In this document: positions 8,532 to 17,228 of the stretch, one piece after another | Numbering within the stretch: position 1 is the stretch's first letter | How the letters are laid out: each line of letters starts with the position of its first letter | Assembly (NCBI GenBank): GCA_964523675.1 | Contig: CAZFZT010000024.1 | Span: 1-38,561 of the forward strand | DNA: 38,561 bases | Source: CAZFZT01 sp964523675 | GTDB lineage: Bacteria; Planctomycetota; Phycisphaerae; Phycisphaerales; SM1A02 | Direction: 5' to 3' | Notes under the pieces: model-generated | Database searches by the model: none | Seen by the model: only the letters and a program-made list of their open reading frames with translations | What the model was told of the DNA's origin: nothing | Program-made: the position numbers and the translations under genes

Positions 8532-8581
8532 GCGCGCCGTCTCACATGATCGCCTTACGAATTCACAAGGAGAGAGATCAC

Positions 8582-9304
8582 ATGAATCGAAGCATCGCAC
8601 GCGTTACCCTCGGCGTCCTCGCGCTCACAGCCGCATCAACGCTCGCCCAGGCAGGCGTCGCGCCATACACAGAAATGTTTGCCGCCGACAATGCGAACTG
8701 GGGCGGCAGCGCGGGTGGTGACTGGACCGCATTCGAGCCACTTGCCTGGAGCGCGCCGGGGGGCGGGCCTGTCGCAGGCGCGGGTTTCGTCACCTACACG
8801 CGGAATTTTCTCGATGTTCAGCCGGGCCAGTTCCCGGCACTGACGATTTTCCGCGGCCAGGACAACTACAACTCCTCCGGCGGCGCGTTCCTCGGCAATT
8901 GGAATGAAGCAGGCATCACCGAGTTCTCATTCTGGGTTCGACATGATGCGGCGGAGAATGTGCTCTTCTCGGTGCGATTCACCCCTGCGGGCGGCAACGG
9001 CCCTTCGATGAACTACGAGTTTGTCGATGACCTGGTGCAGAGCGGCGTGTGGACGAAGTTGACCCTCGCCATCGATCCCGATACCGACGGCTGGGTCATC
9101 GGCGGCGGGCCGGGCACCTACAACATGGTCTTCAACAACCTTGGCAAGATTCAGATCGGCATCAATCCTGACCCGCTCGTCGGCATCGATCAGGACGTGA
9201 ACTTCGACCTGTCAATGGTGTCGATCGCTGTTCCCGCGCCTGGCGCGATTGCGCTGCTGACGATGGCGGGACTCGTTGGAACTCGGCGACGTCGCTCATC
9301 GTGA
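8582..9304 (+). CDS. Secreted protein with PEP-CTERM-type sorting signal
   Basis: This is a 240-residue protein from the ATG at 8582, with AAGGAGAG about eight bases upstream. A signal peptide runs to AQAG near residue 22. The middle has the look of a carbohydrate-binding or laminin-G-like beta sandwich: an N-terminal FAADNANW, then FSFWVRHD, a Y-E-F-V segment and VWTKLTLAID. The last 24 residues are a sorting tail: V-P-A-P-G-A, a hydrophobic helix (IALLTMAGLVG) and a basic RRRR end. The canonical PEP is replaced by PAPGA, a common variant. Such proteins are processed by an exosortase and exported to the surface or matrix. No exosortase gene is in the window. The binding role is inferred. Confidence 0.82.
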   Translation: MNRSIARVTLGVLALTAASTLAQAGVAPYTEMFAADNANWGGSAGGDWTAFEPLAWSAPGGGPVAGAGFVTYTRNFLDVQPGQFPALTIFRGQDNYNSSGGAFLGNWNEAGITEFSFWVRHDAAENVLFSVRFTPAGGNGPSMNYEFVDDLVQSGVWTKLTLAIDPDTDGWVIGGGPGTYNMVFNNLGKIQIGINPDPLVGIDQDVNFDLSMVSIAVPAPGAIALLTMAGLVGTRRRRSS

Positions 9305-9322
9305 ACGCCAGCACGATGCACC

Positions 9323-10579
9323 TCACGCATTGGCGACCCGCCAGCTATGGCCATCGCGAATCACCTTGCGATAAAGCGTGTCGCGCTCGACCGGCGTGAA
9401 GCCGGCGTCGCGGATCGCCTTCTGTAAGTCCCACACGGTTGTCTCTTGGTGGGTCGTCTTTCCCGTGAGTTTGGTGATGTCGTACCAGACGACGGTGCCA
9501 TCGATGTCGTCCGCGCCGTTCTGGAGCATGAACTGAGCCATCGGCAGCCCCTGCATGATCCAGAACGCCTTGACGTGCGGGAAGTTGTCGAGCATGAGCC
9601 GGCATATGGCCAGTGTGCGCAGGTTTTCGAGGCCGGTCGGCGCGGGCAGGTGTTCGAGTTCGCTCTCATCCGGGAAGAACGGCAGTGGGATAATGGTTTG
9701 GAAGCAGCCGGCGGGCGGCAGGCACGGCGGCTCGGAGGCATGAAGGCACGAAGCGTGATTCAACACTTCCTTCGCGCCTTGCATCCGCGCAATCGCTTCA
9801 TCCTGCGCTTGGCGCAGCAAATCCATGTGCATAATGCGCTCGCGCCGCTGCTCGACGTGGCCGTAGAGCATCGTCGCATTCGAGTTGATGCCGAGTTCAT
9901 GCGCGGCTCGGTGGACATCGAGCCACGTTCCGGCGCGGATTTTCCCCTTGAACACCTCATCATGCACGCGGTCGTCAAACACTTCCGCCCCACCGCCCGG
10001 CAATGAGCCAAGCCCTGCCTCGATCAGATCGCGCAGCACCGCTTTGATGCCGTCGAAGCCATCTCGGCCACGCTTGCTGATGCGCACCAGATGCACGATT
10101 TCAACAGCCGTGAATGCCTTGATGTGCAGTTGCGGCGCGGTCTCGCGGATTGCGCGCAACATGTCGGTGTAGTAGTCGAAGGGCAACCACGGGTGCAGGC
10201 CGCCCACGATATGAATCTCCGTCGCGCCGGCTTCAGACGCCTTGTGCGCCTCTTCGCGAATCTCATCAAGTGAGTGTTCATACGCGCCGTTCTGATCTTT
10301 CTTGCGATAGAACGCGCAGAACTTGCACGAGAGCGCGCAGACATTGGAGTAATTCAGGTGGCGATTGACGTTGTAGTAGGCGATGTCGCCGTGCAGCCGC
10401 CGGCGAACATAATCGGCGAGCGAGCAGACGGTCCAAATGTCGGGTGTCTCATAGAGCAGCAGGCCGTCTTCGATTGACAGCCGAACCCCCTGATGGACCT
10501 TGTCAATGATCGGCTCAAGGCGAGAGTCAACCCCGGGAAGTTGGTGGCGAATTGCAGATGGAGCGTACGTGAGAGGCAT
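9323..10579 (-). CDS. mqnE: Aminofutalosine synthase MqnE (radical SAM)
   Basis: This is a 418-residue protein. The CALSCKFCAF segment is the CxxxCxxC cluster site of radical SAM enzymes. Flanking signatures (NVNRHLNYSNVC, EIHIVGGLHPWLPFDYY, SLPGGGAEVFDDRV, an NSNATMLYGH motif and GADDIDGTVVWYDIT) fit MqnE, which joins 3-[(1-carboxyvinyl)oxy]benzoate and the adenosyl radical in the futalosine route to menaquinone. CofH and MqnC are the nearest relatives but lack the full set. An extra Cys-containing stretch of about 20 residues (KEVLNHASCLHASEPP and on) sits just before the GCFQTIIPLPF segment, where homologues as I recall them are shorter. No other mqn gene is adjacent. No clear ribosome binding site precedes the ATG at 10579. 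Confidence 0.9.
   Translation of the reverse strand: MPLTYAPSAIRHQLPGVDSRLEPIIDKVHQGVRLSIEDGLLLYETPDIWTVCSLADYVRRRLHGDIAYYNVNRHLNYSNVCALSCKFCAFYRKKDQNGAYEHSLDEIREEAHKASEAGATEIHIVGGLHPWLPFDYYTDMLRAIRETAPQLHIKAFTAVEIVHLVRISKRGRDGFDGIKAVLRDLIEAGLGSLPGGGAEVFDDRVHDEVFKGKIRAGTWLDVHRAAHELGINSNATMLYGHVEQRRERIMHMDLLRQAQDEAIARMQGAKEVLNHASCLHASEPPCLPPAGCFQTIIPLPFFPDESELEHLPAPTGLENLRTLAICRLMLDNFPHVKAFWIMQGLPMAQFMLQNGADDIDGTVVWYDITKLTGKTTHQETTVWDLQKAIRDAGFTPVERDTLYRKVIRDGHSWRVANA
9712..9771 (-). repeat. Possible dispersed-repeat insertion inside mqnE
   Basis: The segment encodes the extra Cys/His/Pro stretch in MqnE. Its plus-strand core GGAGGCATGAAGGCACGAAG (9734-9753) resembles the short GGCATGAAGGCACGAAG-type dispersed repeats common in environmental bacterial genomes. 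The insert keeps the reading frame. The likeness to a repeat class is from memory, so this is tentative. Confidence 0.35.
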
Positions 10580-10701
10580 GCCAGAGCATCGTAGCAGCGA
10601 GGGCAGGATGCCACCGAAGAGATGTGGACGAACTTGAGCCGTTTCACGATCGCCGATTCTGATTTGACGCCGCGTGCAAATCCCGCCGAGAATCCCGCTG
10701 C

Positions 10702-13278
10702 ATGATTCTCCTCATGATGGGAGCCATCACGGATGCAGCCGACAGCGCGAAGAGTTCGCTGCTTCCGCTGCACGATCCGGTTGCCGTCTTCGCAGCCGTG
10801 TCAGCGATCATTCTCCTCGCTCCGCTGCTTATGCGGCTGGCGCGACTGCCGGGAATTGTCGGCCTGATTCTCGCGGGCGTTCTCGTGGGCCCCGGCGCGA
10901 TCGGCTTACTGGACGACTCCCACGACCTCGTTCAGATGCTGGGCATGATCGGTCTGCTCTATCTGCTTTTTCAGGCAGGCCTTGACATCGATCCGTCACG
11001 GCTGTTGCGGCATCGAAAGAACGCCACCGTCTTCGGCCTGCTGACGTTTGTCATTCCCCAAACGATCGGGGTGGCGGCTGCGCTGCTGGTGTTGGAGATG
11101 AATTGGCTGGCGTCAATCTTGCTGGCGAGCATGTTCGCTTCACATTCGCTCGTCGCGCATCCTGTTGCCGCTCGTCTCGGCATTGCTCGCGGCAGGGCAA
11201 TGACGGCAGGCGTCGGCGGGACGATCATCACCGATACGCTCGCCCTGTTCATACTTGCCGTTGTCGCGGCATCGCAGGGCGGTGGGCTCTCCATACCGCT
11301 CTGGGTCATCTTTCTCGCAGCCCTGGGGATGTTCAGCTTTGTCATCCTTTGGGGTGTGCCACGGATCGGGCGGTGGTACTTTCGTCAGTATGCAGACGGC
11401 GGCGTGCGCGACTTCGTCTTTGTGCTTGCGATTATCTATGGATCGGGATTTCTGGCACATCTGGCGAACATCGAACCGCTGATCGGCGCTTTCCTTTCCG
11501 GCTTCGCATTGGCGCGACTGATCCCCGTGCAGAGCACGTTGATGAGCCGCCTCAAGTTCGTCGGATCAGCGCTGCTGGTGCCGTTCTTCCTTGTCTGGGT
11601 CGGCATGCTGGTCGATGTTGGGGCGATCATGGAAGCCCCGGGCGAAGCGCTCCTTGTCATGGTCGTCATGTGCAGCGCGGTCCTCACGAGCAAGTTCGTC
11701 GCTGCGAAAGCGGCACAGCGGGTGCTTGGGTTCTCTGCTTCTGAAGGCACCGCACTCTTTGGCCTGAGCGTCCCGCAGGCAGCGGCGACACTTGCCGCGG
11801 CCTTCATCGGATTGCGATTGGAACTGTTCGATGCTGCCGTTCTCAATGGCGCGGTTCTCATGATTCTGCTGACGTGCCTCATCGGGCCATGGGTTCTTGA
11901 ACGCAGCGGACGCATGGTGGCGCTTTCGGAAGATGCGAAAGCGTTTGAGCCCGGCACCGCACCGCTGCGCATTCTGATTCCGATGGCCAACCCTTCGTCG
12001 GCGCTCCCGTTGCTTGATCTGGCCTTCATGATTCGTCGGCCGCACTCGCCCGAGCCGGTGTATCCGATCACGGTTGCGAGCGATGCGGGGAATGTTTCGG
12101 CGCAGGTCGCGCAGGGAGAGCAGATGCTCGGGCATGCGGTGATTCATGCATCGAATGCAGGCGTGCCGGTCGTGCCGATCACAAGCGTTGACCTTGATAT
12201 CGCAGCCGGCATCGGCCGCGCGGTCAAGGAATATCGCATCAGTACGATCGTGGTCGGGTGGAGCGGAACCGCGCCGTCAGGGGTCGCAAGAAGTCGGCGT
12301 GGCGGGCGCAGTGCAATTCTTGGGGGAGTGATCGATCGCATTCTCGAAGGCAACCCGCAGACGGTTCTGGTCTGTCGTTTGAATTCGCGTGTTCAAGCCG
12401 GCGCCGTCAACCGGATCTTGTTGATCGTTCCTCGATTCATTGAACGTGAGCCGACATTTCCAGAAGCGGTGCGCATAATCAAGCAATTGGCGAGCCGCCT
12501 GAAACTGTCGATGGTGGTGTATGCCTCAGATGTCGAAGCTGCGCACGTCGAGGCGACCATAGGGAAGATTCGCCCGCACGTTGAGACGGAACTCAGCCCG
12601 GTCGGCTCTTGGCAGGAGATCAGTAATCAGGTGGCTCAGGACGTGAGAGAAGAAGATCTGCTCATCATGTTCAATGCGCGAGAAGGACGGCTGCCATGGT
12701 CGCCTGATTTGCACCGCCTGCCGCGACACCTGGCACAGCGATTTGGATCGAACAATCTCGTGGTGTTCTACCCGGCTGAACTCACGACCGAGATGTCTTG
12801 GCTTGGGACTGCGCATGCGGGCTCGTCGCCTGGTCTGGGGATTCCGCCACTAAGCGCTTCTCGAGTGCGATTGAACCTGCCTTCCATGTCGTATGAAGAT
12901 GCGTTGCTTGAGGTTATCTTAGAGCAGTTTGCAGACGACGCGACAATCGCTTCAAACGTGCGTGATGCACTTGTCAAGAATGCAATGGAATATTCCACTG
13001 AAGTGGCGCCTGGCGTCGCGTTATTGCATGCGCATGTACAGCATGTGGACAAGCCGAGGTTCTTCCTTGCAACGTGCGCGACGGGACTCACCATGCCTCG
13101 CTCGACAGCTTCGGTCCATGTGCTCCTCATTCTGCTCAGTCCTGTCAACCTGCCGCCGGAGACACACCTGCGATCCCTTGCGGGTATCGCTCATCTGGTG
13201 AGCGGCCCGGACATTGTGGAGCGGCTCCTCTCGGCGGGCACATTCCATCAACTGCGTGAGCAGCTTCGCATTTCGTAA
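10702..13278 (+). CDS. CPA2 cation/proton antiporter with USP and PTS-EIIA-like C-terminal domains
   Basis: This is an 858-residue protein; starts at 10702, 10714 or 10717 are all possible and none has a clear ribosome binding site. Residues about 20-410 form a monovalent cation:proton antiporter-2 (Kef/NapA-like) membrane domain with about 12 hydrophobic segments, including ARLPGIVGLILAGVLVGP and FQAGLDID. Residues about 425-690 look like two universal-stress-protein-type cytosolic domains (ILIPMANP start, an IVVGWSG segment, and a second start at ILLIVP). The last 150 residues resemble a type-2 PTS EIIA domain, with His776 in ALLHAHV at the place of the phosphorylated histidine, followed by VHVLLILLSP and LRSLAGIAHLV. 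The combination suggests ion exchange gated by nucleotide binding and by phosphotransfer. The ion and the phosphodonor are unknown. It is divergent from mqnE, with 122 bases between, and convergent with the next gene. Confidence 0.85.
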   Translation: MILLMMGAITDAADSAKSSLLPLHDPVAVFAAVSAIILLAPLLMRLARLPGIVGLILAGVLVGPGAIGLLDDSHDLVQMLGMIGLLYLLFQAGLDIDPSRLLRHRKNATVFGLLTFVIPQTIGVAAALLVLEMNWLASILLASMFASHSLVAHPVAARLGIARGRAMTAGVGGTIITDTLALFILAVVAASQGGGLSIPLWVIFLAALGMFSFVILWGVPRIGRWYFRQYADGGVRDFVFVLAIIYGSGFLAHLANIEPLIGAFLSGFALARLIPVQSTLMSRLKFVGSALLVPFFLVWVGMLVDVGAIMEAPGEALLVMVVMCSAVLTSKFVAAKAAQRVLGFSASEGTALFGLSVPQAAATLAAAFIGLRLELFDAAVLNGAVLMILLTCLIGPWVLERSGRMVALSEDAKAFEPGTAPLRILIPMANPSSALPLLDLAFMIRRPHSPEPVYPITVASDAGNVSAQVAQGEQMLGHAVIHASNAGVPVVPITSVDLDIAAGIGRAVKEYRISTIVVGWSGTAPSGVARSRRGGRSAILGGVIDRILEGNPQTVLVCRLNSRVQAGAVNRILLIVPRFIEREPTFPEAVRIIKQLASRLKLSMVVYASDVEAAHVEATIGKIRPHVETELSPVGSWQEISNQVAQDVREEDLLIMFNAREGRLPWSPDLHRLPRHLAQRFGSNNLVVFYPAELTTEMSWLGTAHAGSSPGLGIPPLSASRVRLNLPSMSYEDALLEVILEQFADDATIASNVRDALVKNAMEYSTEVAPGVALLHAHVQHVDKPRFFLATCATGLTMPRSTASVHVLLILLSPVNLPPETHLRSLAGIAHLVSGPDIVERLLSAGTFHQLREQLRIS

Positions 13279-13292
13279 TGAGGCGATGACGA

Positions 13293-14489
13293 TTACACCA
13301 CGGGAACGTACCTGAACGTCGCTGCCACGTCGGCACCACCCGGCATCTTGTCGCGAGGCAGTGGAATGATGCCTGCGCCGGTGAGGAATGCGCGGCTTGC
13401 CGCCAGATCGATGAGGTCATCGTCGCCCGGCCAAGGCTCGGGATGCGTTTCCATCTCACGTGCATCAGCATCAAATCGGCCCCAGCACGCGTCGTCGCCA
13501 GCGTCGTTTCCCGCAATGAACAACGTGCGGATCTGTCCGTTATGGGCGGCGGTCAGCACCTCCTGCAGATCAGTGGAGGCATGACCCGCGCCGCGCGCTT
13601 CTTCAAAACGGCCGACTTCTCGATCGGCCGCGGCCTGGACAATCGGTTCAACGAGGGGCCAAGCGGCAATCCGCAGTTCATCGGCAGACAATCCGTCCGG
13701 ATTGCCATGCACGACCTCCTCGTGGAGAAGACGATGATGGCTGGCGTCGCGGTAAATGGAAGCGGTTGGTTCCGCAGCGGCGAGGATGAGCGGCGCTTGC
13801 ACAGGCACGTTCTCCAACACACGCTCAACCCCCTCAGCGACCATGTGGCAATAGTCCAGCGTCTGCCGCTTCTCCCAGCGGTCGTCGGTGCCGACACCGG
13901 AGCCGTGGAACATCGCCGCCCTCACCCGCGATTGACCGATCGGTTGGGTGCGCGTATGCCATTGCAACTGTCGCTCAGTGTCGATGTAACGCGCAAGATC
14001 CTCGAAGCTGTGCGGCGTGTCAGGCGGCAGGTCCAGTTCACGGATCATCCAGCGCGTCGCTTCGTAGAGCTTGACGCTGTCTCGGCTCAGCGCGAGGAGG
14101 TAGAAGCGGCCATCAACGGCAAACATTCGGAGGAGATGCCGTGTGTGGAACCGCCGACCCACGTAGACTCGCTTCGGCAGCGGAATGCGCAAACCGAACA
14201 CTCGCGTCTTCCCTTCCGTGATGAATATCGCAGTGCCACGCGCGCCGCGGCGCCAGATTCCTGAATCGGTAAGCAACTCCCGCGCGTCATTCAGATGCTC
14301 GCGCGCCTGCGGGCCGCTCATGCGAGCGTTGCGCAGCGATTCTTCCGCCTTGTCGAGCAACGTGCGAAGCACAATCGGGTTTCTCCTGGTCTCAGGACCG
14401 CCCAGATGAATGGGCATGATCAGCGACACGGAGTTCGGCCGCTCGTGCGTCATCAGCGCGTCGAGGTCGTTTCTGTTGAGCTCGTCCAT
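13293..14489 (-). CDS. Bacterial archaeo-eukaryotic release factor family (baeRF) protein
   Basis: The ATG at 14489 (MDELNRND) is chosen because CCAGGAG lies just upstream, at about 14495-14501 on the minus strand; the frame stays open to 14603. This gives 398 residues. The opening segment (a SLIMPIHLGG line, then NPIVLRTLLDKAE) and the later VGRRFHTRHLL, FYLLALSRDSVKLYEA and VAEGVERVL segments fit the eRF1-like baeRF families. These have the eRF1 middle and C-terminal-like domains but no N-terminal stop-codon reader. Known members are proposed to act on stalled ribosomes or as RNA-associated hydrolases; the role here is unproven. It is convergent with the antiporter gene, 14 bases away. The exact baeRF subfamily is not resolved by eye. 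Confidence 0.78.
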   Translation of the reverse strand: MDELNRNDLDALMTHERPNSVSLIMPIHLGGPETRRNPIVLRTLLDKAEESLRNARMSGPQAREHLNDARELLTDSGIWRRGARGTAIFITEGKTRVFGLRIPLPKRVYVGRRFHTRHLLRMFAVDGRFYLLALSRDSVKLYEATRWMIRELDLPPDTPHSFEDLARYIDTERQLQWHTRTQPIGQSRVRAAMFHGSGVGTDDRWEKRQTLDYCHMVAEGVERVLENVPVQAPLILAAAEPTASIYRDASHHRLLHEEVVHGNPDGLSADELRIAAWPLVEPIVQAAADREVGRFEEARGAGHASTDLQEVLTAAHNGQIRTLFIAGNDAGDDACWGRFDADAREMETHPEPWPGDDDLIDLAASRAFLTGAGIIPLPRDKMPGGADVAATFRYVPVV

Positions 14490-14754
14490 AGCGTCTCCTG
14501 GTTCGTCTGCACCGTAAGTCGAAGTGGCTTTGCGCAGCCATCCGGATTTCAGCGAGTTCGACCCTGTTGAGCCGGCTATCGAAGCCCTGAATCCGCCGCC
14601 CACCGCACAGACGGCACGTCCCGCAAAGCGTAGACATCTTCAGTGAGTGTGAAGGCGGTCATCCGCGCGCTCTGGCCGTAGCGCGGGGCATGCCGTCACG
14701 CAGGATGCCGAGGCGCACGGTGCTGGAGCGGGTGGGTTCCTACACTCTCTGGTT

Positions 14755-15951
14755 ATGCTGATCCCACTGCGCACCGACCGCGAGGCAGCACGCCGGCCGG
14801 TGATCACCGAAATTCTGATCGCGATCAACGTGTTGGTGTTTGTCGCCAGCCATGCCGGCCCCCATTTTGGCTGGTTTGAAGAGGGCGCTCTCTGGCAATG
14901 GGGGTGGTACATGGCATCGCAGCCCGAGGGAATGCCGGGCCTGCCACATTGGGCGCGGTTGTTCAGTTATCAGTTTCTGCATGACTCACAACCATGGCAC
15001 ATCGGTTTCAACATGCTCTTCCTCTGGGTCTTCGGTTCAGCAGTGGAGGATCGATTCAAGCGAATCGGCTTTCTCTCCTTTTACTTGATGGGCGGAGCAG
15101 TCGCTGCGATCCTGCACGGCCAGTCAACCGCCGCTCCGGTCATTGGCGCAAGCGGGTCGGTCGCGGCTGTAACAGGCGCATTTCTCGCGCTGTTTCCCCG
15201 CAGTACGATTGCGACGCTCATTTTCTTTTACATCCGTCACGTTCCAGCCGTCTGGCTGATCGGCCTCTATTTCGTCATTGATTTCCTGCGATGGACGACC
15301 GGCATGTTCACCGCAGCGACGATGAGCGTTGCGCACCTCGCGCACATTGCGGGCTATGTCTATGGCTTTGGGCTCGCGTTTACGCTGCTGGGCCTTCGGA
15401 TCATCCCCCGGAAGGAGATGGACGTCTTCTTCATGTTCAGCCAATGGCGGAGGCGGCGGGCATTCCGCGCCGTGTCACAGCAATCACGCGGCGCTTCATG
15501 GGATGCGCCGATCAGAACCGGTCACGAGCAGTTGGCGCAGCACACCCCGAAGCCACGTGCGATGACCGAGCGAGAGCAGGCCGAAGCGGCCGAACGCGCT
15601 GCCATTGCGAAGCTGATGGCGGACCACGACTTGGCCGGGGCGGCGCAGCGGTACCGGCAACTCCTCTCCCGCAATGTGGAAGCGGTTCTGCCCGAGGATC
15701 GGCAACTGGACATTGCCAACCAGCTTGCGGCTGAGAAGCACGATCGTCATGCCGCAATCGCATACGAACTGCTGTTGAAGTCCTACCCCAAGTCACCCAA
15801 GGCCGATGAAGTCCGGTTGATGCTGGGCATGATCTATCTTCGCCGCCTCGGCAATCGTGAGCGAGCAAAGGAACTCCTCGAAGCTGCCCGGCCGGGCTTG
15901 CGTGATCCGAAGCAGACGCAGTTCGCAGACCTGCTCCTTGCCGAAGTGTAA
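14755..15951 (+). CDS. Rhomboid intramembrane protease with C-terminal TPR-like part
   Basis: This is a 398-residue protein. Residues about 15-220 hold six hydrophobic segments with the rhomboid signatures: HIGFN (residues 82-86), G-A-S-G-S with the nucleophile Ser133, and A-H-I-A-G-Y with the catalytic His197. Rhomboids cut membrane-spanning helices within the bilayer. After a basic linker, residues about 275-398 form a soluble helical part with TPR-like repeats (LAGAAQRYRQLL, HAAIAYELLLKSYP, ERAKELLEAA), probably for binding partners. The start at 14755 gives a short cytosolic N-terminus; no strong ribosome binding site is seen. It is divergent from the baeRF gene (265 bases, no gene seen between). 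Confidence 0.9.
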   Translation: MLIPLRTDREAARRPVITEILIAINVLVFVASHAGPHFGWFEEGALWQWGWYMASQPEGMPGLPHWARLFSYQFLHDSQPWHIGFNMLFLWVFGSAVEDRFKRIGFLSFYLMGGAVAAILHGQSTAAPVIGASGSVAAVTGAFLALFPRSTIATLIFFYIRHVPAVWLIGLYFVIDFLRWTTGMFTAATMSVAHLAHIAGYVYGFGLAFTLLGLRIIPRKEMDVFFMFSQWRRRRAFRAVSQQSRGASWDAPIRTGHEQLAQHTPKPRAMTEREQAEAAERAAIAKLMADHDLAGAAQRYRQLLSRNVEAVLPEDRQLDIANQLAAEKHDRHAAIAYELLLKSYPKSPKADEVRLMLGMIYLRRLGNRERAKELLEAARPGLRDPKQTQFADLLLAEV

Positions 15952-16109
15952 CGGCAGCGTCTTGAGCACTCAAGAGAGCGATGGCCGCTCCGCAGCTGCC
16001 GGGGTTTGCGCGCTATCGCGCTGCTTGCCGCACCCACATTCTTGCGCAGTGTTCGGCAGACTTTGCGCGTGGGCCTGTTTCTCCGGACACTTGAAGATGC
16101 CAGGGCCTG

Positions 16110-16125
16110 TGGCGCGCAACTTGCA
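16110..16125 (+). promoter_or_regulatory. Sigma-54 (-24/-12) promoter for the flagellar operon
   Basis: TGGCGCG, four bases, then TTGCA, with the invariant GG (16111-16112) and GC (16123-16124) exactly twelve bases apart. This matches the RpoN consensus TGGCACG-N4-TTGCW at all fixed positions but one. A transcript would start near 16136, with the ATG of the first gene at 16165. Flagellar rod and ring genes are often under sigma-54 control. The site is seen; its use is inference. Confidence 0.7.
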
Positions 16126-16164
16126 TCTTGGGGTGCGGAGTCTTCTCAGGCAAGGAGTGCCGAC

Positions 16165-16431
16165 ATGCGAGAGTACGTTCGAGATTTGATTCACCGCGCG
16201 CGCCAGGGCACGGACGCCAGGCGCGCAGGCGGCGGGATGGATGGTGTCACCGGCATTGAGACGCTGGCGGCCGACGCGGTTCGACTCGCCCGCGTCGCCG
16301 CCGCCGTCCATGCCGGCGGCGCGGCTGGCGCCTTGTTCGATCAAGGCGCCGCACTGTCCGAAAAGCGTCAGCGTCGCTCCATTGCAGTCGTGGCTTGCGA
16401 TGAGCATCAGCACGGAGGTGACTTGCGATGA
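16165..16431 (+). CDS. Unknown 88-aa protein heading the flagellar operon
   Basis: The ATG at 16165 is preceded by AAGGAG at 16152-16157; the frame is open from 16006 but the shorter start has the ribosome binding site and follows the sigma-54 site. The N-terminal half is basic (MREYVRDLIHRARQG). The middle is Ala-rich and helical (ETLAADAVRLARVAAAVHAGGAAGALFD), and the end is polar and His-rich. Its stop overlaps the flgF ATG as ATGA (16428-16431), with GGAGGTGA inside it for flgF, so the two are translationally coupled. No known flagellar protein is recognised. A rod-related chaperone or regulator would fit the place, but that is inference only. Confidence 0.62.
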   Translation: MREYVRDLIHRARQGTDARRAGGGMDGVTGIETLAADAVRLARVAAAVHAGGAAGALFDQGAALSEKRQRRSIAVVACDEHQHGGDLR

Positions 16432-17207
16432 ATTACGGCCTGTACCTTTCAGCGGCTGGCGCGATGACCAGCATGGCTCGGCAGGATGTCCATGCCAACA
16501 ACCTTGCCAACATCAATACAGTCGGCTTCAAACCGGATGAACTCTATACGCGGCATCGACTGCCGCATCGTCTCGAAGTCAATGCGCCGGTGGACCCGAA
16601 CTGGCTGATGGAGCGCCTTGGCGGCTCGCAGCACATTCACCCTTCACAAGTGCGACTGATGCAAGGTTCGCTCAACGCGACCGGCAATCCGCTGGACATC
16701 GCCATCTCCGGCGAGGGGTTTCTCGTTGTTGATAACGGCCGTGGGCAGGGCGACGACCGGCTTCGCCTCACACGTGATGGTCGACTCACGCTCAACGATC
16801 ACGGCGAACTGGTGATGGCAACCAATGGTCTCAGGGTGCTTGACGCCGGCGGCGATCCGATCCGCCTTGATCCGTCTCGCGGAGAGATTCGCATTGATCC
16901 AAATGGCGAGATCCTGCAGCGTGGCGCGGTCGTCGCTCGACTGCAGTTTGTCTCCCCGACTGATCCGTCGCTCTTGCGAAAGGTCGGCGACAACCTGCTC
17001 GAATTCCCCGAGGGAGCGCCGCTGAACCGGGTTCCCGCAACTGGAAGAATTGTGCAGGGGCATGTCGAACAAAGCGCGGTTGACCCGATCGCAGCCATGA
17101 ACGCGATGATCTCGTCATCCAAAGCCGTCTCATCGAACGCAGCGATGATGCAATACCACGATCACATTCTGGGGCAGGTCATCAACACATTCGGACGGGT
17201 CGCCTAA
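16428..17207 (+). CDS. flgF: Flagellar proximal rod protein FlgF
   Basis: This is a 259-residue protein with an ideal ribosome binding site (GGAGGTGA, 16414-16421). The N-terminus (MNYGLYLSAAGAM, then NNLANINTVGFK) is the flagellar rod-type motif. The middle has GNPLDIAISGEGFLVV, the hook-basal body core. The C-terminus (VDPIAAMNAMISSSKAVSSN, then the helical end) is the matching C-terminal rod motif. FlgF forms part of the rod crossing the periplasm and is exported by the flagellar type III system without a signal peptide. It is shorter than FlgG-like relatives and is followed by flgG after 21 bases. Assignment as FlgF rather than FlgG rests on gene order and the less typical body. Confidence 0.9.
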   Translation: MNYGLYLSAAGAMTSMARQDVHANNLANINTVGFKPDELYTRHRLPHRLEVNAPVDPNWLMERLGGSQHIHPSQVRLMQGSLNATGNPLDIAISGEGFLVVDNGRGQGDDRLRLTRDGRLTLNDHGELVMATNGLRVLDAGGDPIRLDPSRGEIRIDPNGEILQRGAVVARLQFVSPTDPSLLRKVGDNLLEFPEGAPLNRVPATGRIVQGHVEQSAVDPIAAMNAMISSSKAVSSNAAMMQYHDHILGQVINTFGRVA

Positions 17208-17228
17208 GTCACGTAAAGGAACACGCCA

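Noticed and set aside
9446..10006. 186-codon plus-strand ORF opposite mqnE
   Set aside because: Shadow of the highly conserved minus-strand gene; no ribosome binding site or domain.
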